This document shows positions 31,375-33,596 of a DNA stretch of 33,596 nt, piece after piece. How positions within the stretch are numbered: position 1 is the first letter of the stretch; each line of letters opens with the position of its first letter. The notes below the pieces were generated by a model that did not search any database, was not told where the DNA came from, and worked only from the letters and a program-made list of their open reading frames with translations. The position numbers and the translations under genes were made by a program. Origin of the DNA: Paulinella micropora (lineage: Eukaryota > Cercozoa > Imbricatea > Euglyphida); the NCBI GenBank assembly GCA_009731375.1, contig BJOX01000244.1, positions 303,745-337,340 of the forward strand, read 5' to 3'.

Positions 31375-32247
31375 TGGGGGGCACCAATACATGGTTGGGT
31401 GTCACCGCCACACGGCGGGGTTGGGGCCGTTGGCAGCTTGTTATGAGGGGTACATAATCAGTGCTCCACTGATTCATGAGACCGGAACTTTTACTGAGAG
31501 AAGCTCTCTCCCCACGCTCACGGCTCTTGGCTCGGGGTGGCCTCTGGTATCACTCGGGGTGGGGGGGGTGGGGGTTATCTGAGGGAGGGGGTTGGGCTCA
31601 GTGGGTCACTGGACAGGTTGGTTAACTAAACTACTGTCGGTATGAGTGGGTATGAAGGCGAGAGGCCCCACACATTTCCACAAGCCTTGAAACCACTCAA
31701 CTACCACAGTAGCGACTGCCTGGACGCGGGGCTCCTGTCTCACCCTCTCTCCCAGAACCCCTCGTGCTCACTTTGCGGATGCCATGGGGATGCTCTGGCG
31801 GAGGGTCGGGACGTGTTGGGTGCATGTGACCGGGCCTGTCACTTAGTGTTCTCGGTAGATGACTCTTTTGTAGCTTCTATCGGACGCAGGGTGGCTTGCC
31901 ACGACACCTCAATGATGCATAGTACGTCACGTCTCTGGCCTGGTTACGGGGGCGGGTAACTGAGGCGGGTTCCTGAAGGCTGGTTACGGAAGCTATGTTA
32001 TTGTTGTTGGGTTCCTGGCTGCTATGTTATTGTTGTTGGGTTCCTGGCTGCTATGTTATTGTTGTTGGGTTCCTGGCGGCGTACATGTTTATGCTTTTTA
32101 AAGGGTTGAGCTTTCAATAACCCCACTCGGGTCTTCTTTTATCGAGCTCACCACTCGGTGGATGGAGGCCTGGGGTAGACTTATACGATGTTTTTGATGC
32201 TAGGTTCCGTCTCCAGGGATTCGACTGGCATCGCTGCTTTGCCTCAC
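31375..32247. other. Unassigned GC-rich stretch, possible repeat-derived sequence
   Basis: One plus-strand frame (31642-31959, 105 residues) contains NPSCSLCGCHGDALAEGRD and CDRACH, a Cys/His pattern that faintly recalls the C-terminal zinc-finger end of non-LTR retrotransposon RTs, but nothing upstream supports this. It is followed by a small tandem repeat and by TTTAAAGGGTTGAGC. I do not call a gene. Confidence 0.35.
31992..32078. repeat. 29-bp tandem repeat, three units
   Basis: The unit GCTATGTTATTGTTGTTGGG plus TTCCTGGCT starts at 31992, 32021 and 32050. The units are nearly identical. Confidence 0.95.
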
Positions 32248-33178
32248 NNNNNNNNNNNNNNNNNNNNNNNNNNNNNNNNNNNNNNNNNNNNNNNNNNNNN
32301 NNNNNNNNNNNNNNNNNNNNNNNNNNNNNNNNNNNNNNNNNNNNNNNNNNNNNNNNNNNNNNNNNNNNNNNNNNNNNNNNNNNNNNNNNNNNNNNNNNNN
32401 NNNNNNNNNNNNNNNNNNNNNNNNNNNNNNNNNNNNNNNNNNNNNNNNNNNNNNNNNNNNNNNNNNNNNNNNNNNNNNNNNNNNNNNNNNNNNNNNNNNN
32501 NNNNNNNNNNNNNNNNNNNNNNNNNNNNNNNNNNNNNNNNNNNNNNNNNNNNNNNNNNNNNNNNNNNNNNNNNNNNNNNNNNNNNNNNNNNNNNNNNNNN
32601 NNNNNNNNNNNNNNNNNNNNNNNNNNNNNNNNNNNNNNNNNNNNNNNNNNNNNNNNNNNNNNNNNNNNNNNNNNNNNNNNNNNNNNNNNNNNNNNNNNNN
32701 NNNNNNNNNNNNNNNNNNNNNNNNNNNNNNNNNNNNNNNNNNNNNNNNNNNNNNNNNNNNNNNNNNNNNNNNNNNNNNNNNNNNNNNNNNNNNNNNNNNN
32801 NNNNNNNNNNNNNNNNNNNNNNNNNNNNNNNNNNNNNNNNNNNNNNNNNNNNNNNNNNNNNNNNNNNNNNNNNNNNNNNNNNNNNNNNNNNNNNNNNNNN
32901 NNNNNNNNNNNNNNNNNNNNNNNNNNNNNNNNNNNNNNNNNNNNNNNNNNNNNNNNNNNNNNNNNNNNNNNNNNNNNNNNNNNNNNNNNNNNNNNNNNNN
33001 NNNNNNNNNNNNNNNNNNNNNNNNNNNNNNNNNNNNNNNNNNNNNNNNNNNNNNNNNNNNNNNNNNNNNNNNNNNNNNNNNNNNNNNNNNNNNNNNNNNN
33101 NNNNNNNNNNNNNNNNNNNNNNNNNNNNNNNNNNNNNNNNNNNNNNNNNNNNNNNNNNNNNNNNNNNNNNNNNNNNNN
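32248..33178. other. 931-N assembly gap
   Basis: The sequence is unknown. All long open frames crossing it are artefacts of the Ns. Confidence 0.99.
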
Positions 33179-33339
33179 CAACCTGAATCACGTAGAGCCA
33201 GCAATCCTGCTGCATCTCGATCACCCTCCCCAACCTCGGAAGAGAAGTCACGTCCGGAAAGGTCTGGTCACGGCGTGTGGCAAGCGGTACCGCCACCGAG
33301 GAGGTGGCGGAGGAAGGTACGAAATGAGCTGGATAAGAG

Positions 33340-33596
33340 ATGTTGCATAGTATGGGGGCTATCGCATGGACAGTGGTCATGGCGCGAGAGCTCCGAATTC
33401 TCGGTCTCGGGGAGGTCGAGGTGGAATTCGCGGGCAGAGGTAGCGGGCGGCATTTGCGGATTAAATGTGCGTCTTGTGAGGAGGCGGAGAAGATGGTGCG
33501 GCTGCTGCGGGAGCGTAAGTTCTTCACGGGAAAGGTTCACGTTGCGACGGGTAGGACTTTCCGGGAAAGAGAGAAGCAGCGGGCTGCACGGGGGGG
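33340..33596 (+). CDS. Start of an ORF running off the window, possibly a non-LTR retrotransposon ORF
   Basis: An ATG at 33340 follows an in-frame TAA at 33334 and the frame stays open to the window end (85 codons). A second ATG at 33379 gives MARELRILGLGEVEVEFAG, and codon use is more gene-like from there. The segment RHLRIKCASCEEAEKMVRLL, RERKFF, GKVHVATGRTFREREKQRAA has the look of the RRM-like region ending in a basic TxxEREKQ helix seen upstream of non-LTR retrotransposon enzymes. That assignment is inference from pattern only. A cellular RNA-binding protein is possible. Confidence 0.45.
   Translation, partial: MLHSMGAIAWTVVMARELRILGLGEVEVEFAGRGSGRHLRIKCASCEEAEKMVRLLRERKFFTGKVHVATGRTFREREKQRAARG

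Overview
This is eukaryotic nuclear DNA from an intron-containing, repeat-rich genome. The evidence is GT-AG introns that join reading frames exactly, an EF-hand protein encoded by split exons, Ty3/gypsy-type LTR retroelements, tRNA-derived short elements with ATT tails, and many long microsatellites. It reads as a draft scaffold: there are N gaps of 10, 10, 10, 550 and 931 bases, and some gap edges repeat each other. A protist or alga seems likely. Canonical GT donors argue mildly against a dinoflagellate. I cannot name the species.

Left part (1-9083). An exon-like open frame at 36-833 resembles the catalytic core of a DDE transposase. Converging on it is a five-exon gene on the minus strand (3243 to 1056, about 506 residues, product unknown), whose last intron is packed with AAT and GAA microsatellites. 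Next comes a badly decayed Ty3/gypsy reverse transcriptase remnant (3531-5680, minus), then about 3.4 kb of AT-rich DNA with no supportable gene.

Centre (9084-25534). One LTR retrotransposon of about 16.4 kb lies on the minus strand. It has two near-identical LTRs (381 and 387 bp, about 1.6% substitutions), matching 4-bp flanks (GTTT), a primer-binding-site candidate, a polypurine tract and AATAAA near the LTR ends. From 25.1 kb leftwards it carries a 1.6-kb leader, Gag, protease, reverse transcriptase and RNase H on the minus strand. Integrase and a long membrane-anchored extra ORF then appear on the PLUS strand between two inverted copies of a ~62-bp sequence (11103-11164 and 16136-16197). 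Flipping 11.1-16.2 kb restores a normal element order and reconnects the extra ORF with its probable C-terminal part at 11082-10456. The interior is therefore inverted, either biologically or by mis-assembly. Several frameshifts and two in-frame stops break the coding region although the LTRs look young.

Right part (25535-33596). The last two exons of a centrin/calmodulin-like EF-hand gene lie on the minus strand (28675-28622 and 26891-26820). They are separated by a 1.7-kb intron holding an ATCT microsatellite, two short interspersed repeats and a gap. Around and beyond are a MITE-like inverted repeat, three short-element families set in AAT/ATT arrays (one with clear A and B boxes), tandem arrays with strong hairpins, a 931-base gap, and at the right edge the start of an ORF that may belong to a non-LTR retrotransposon.
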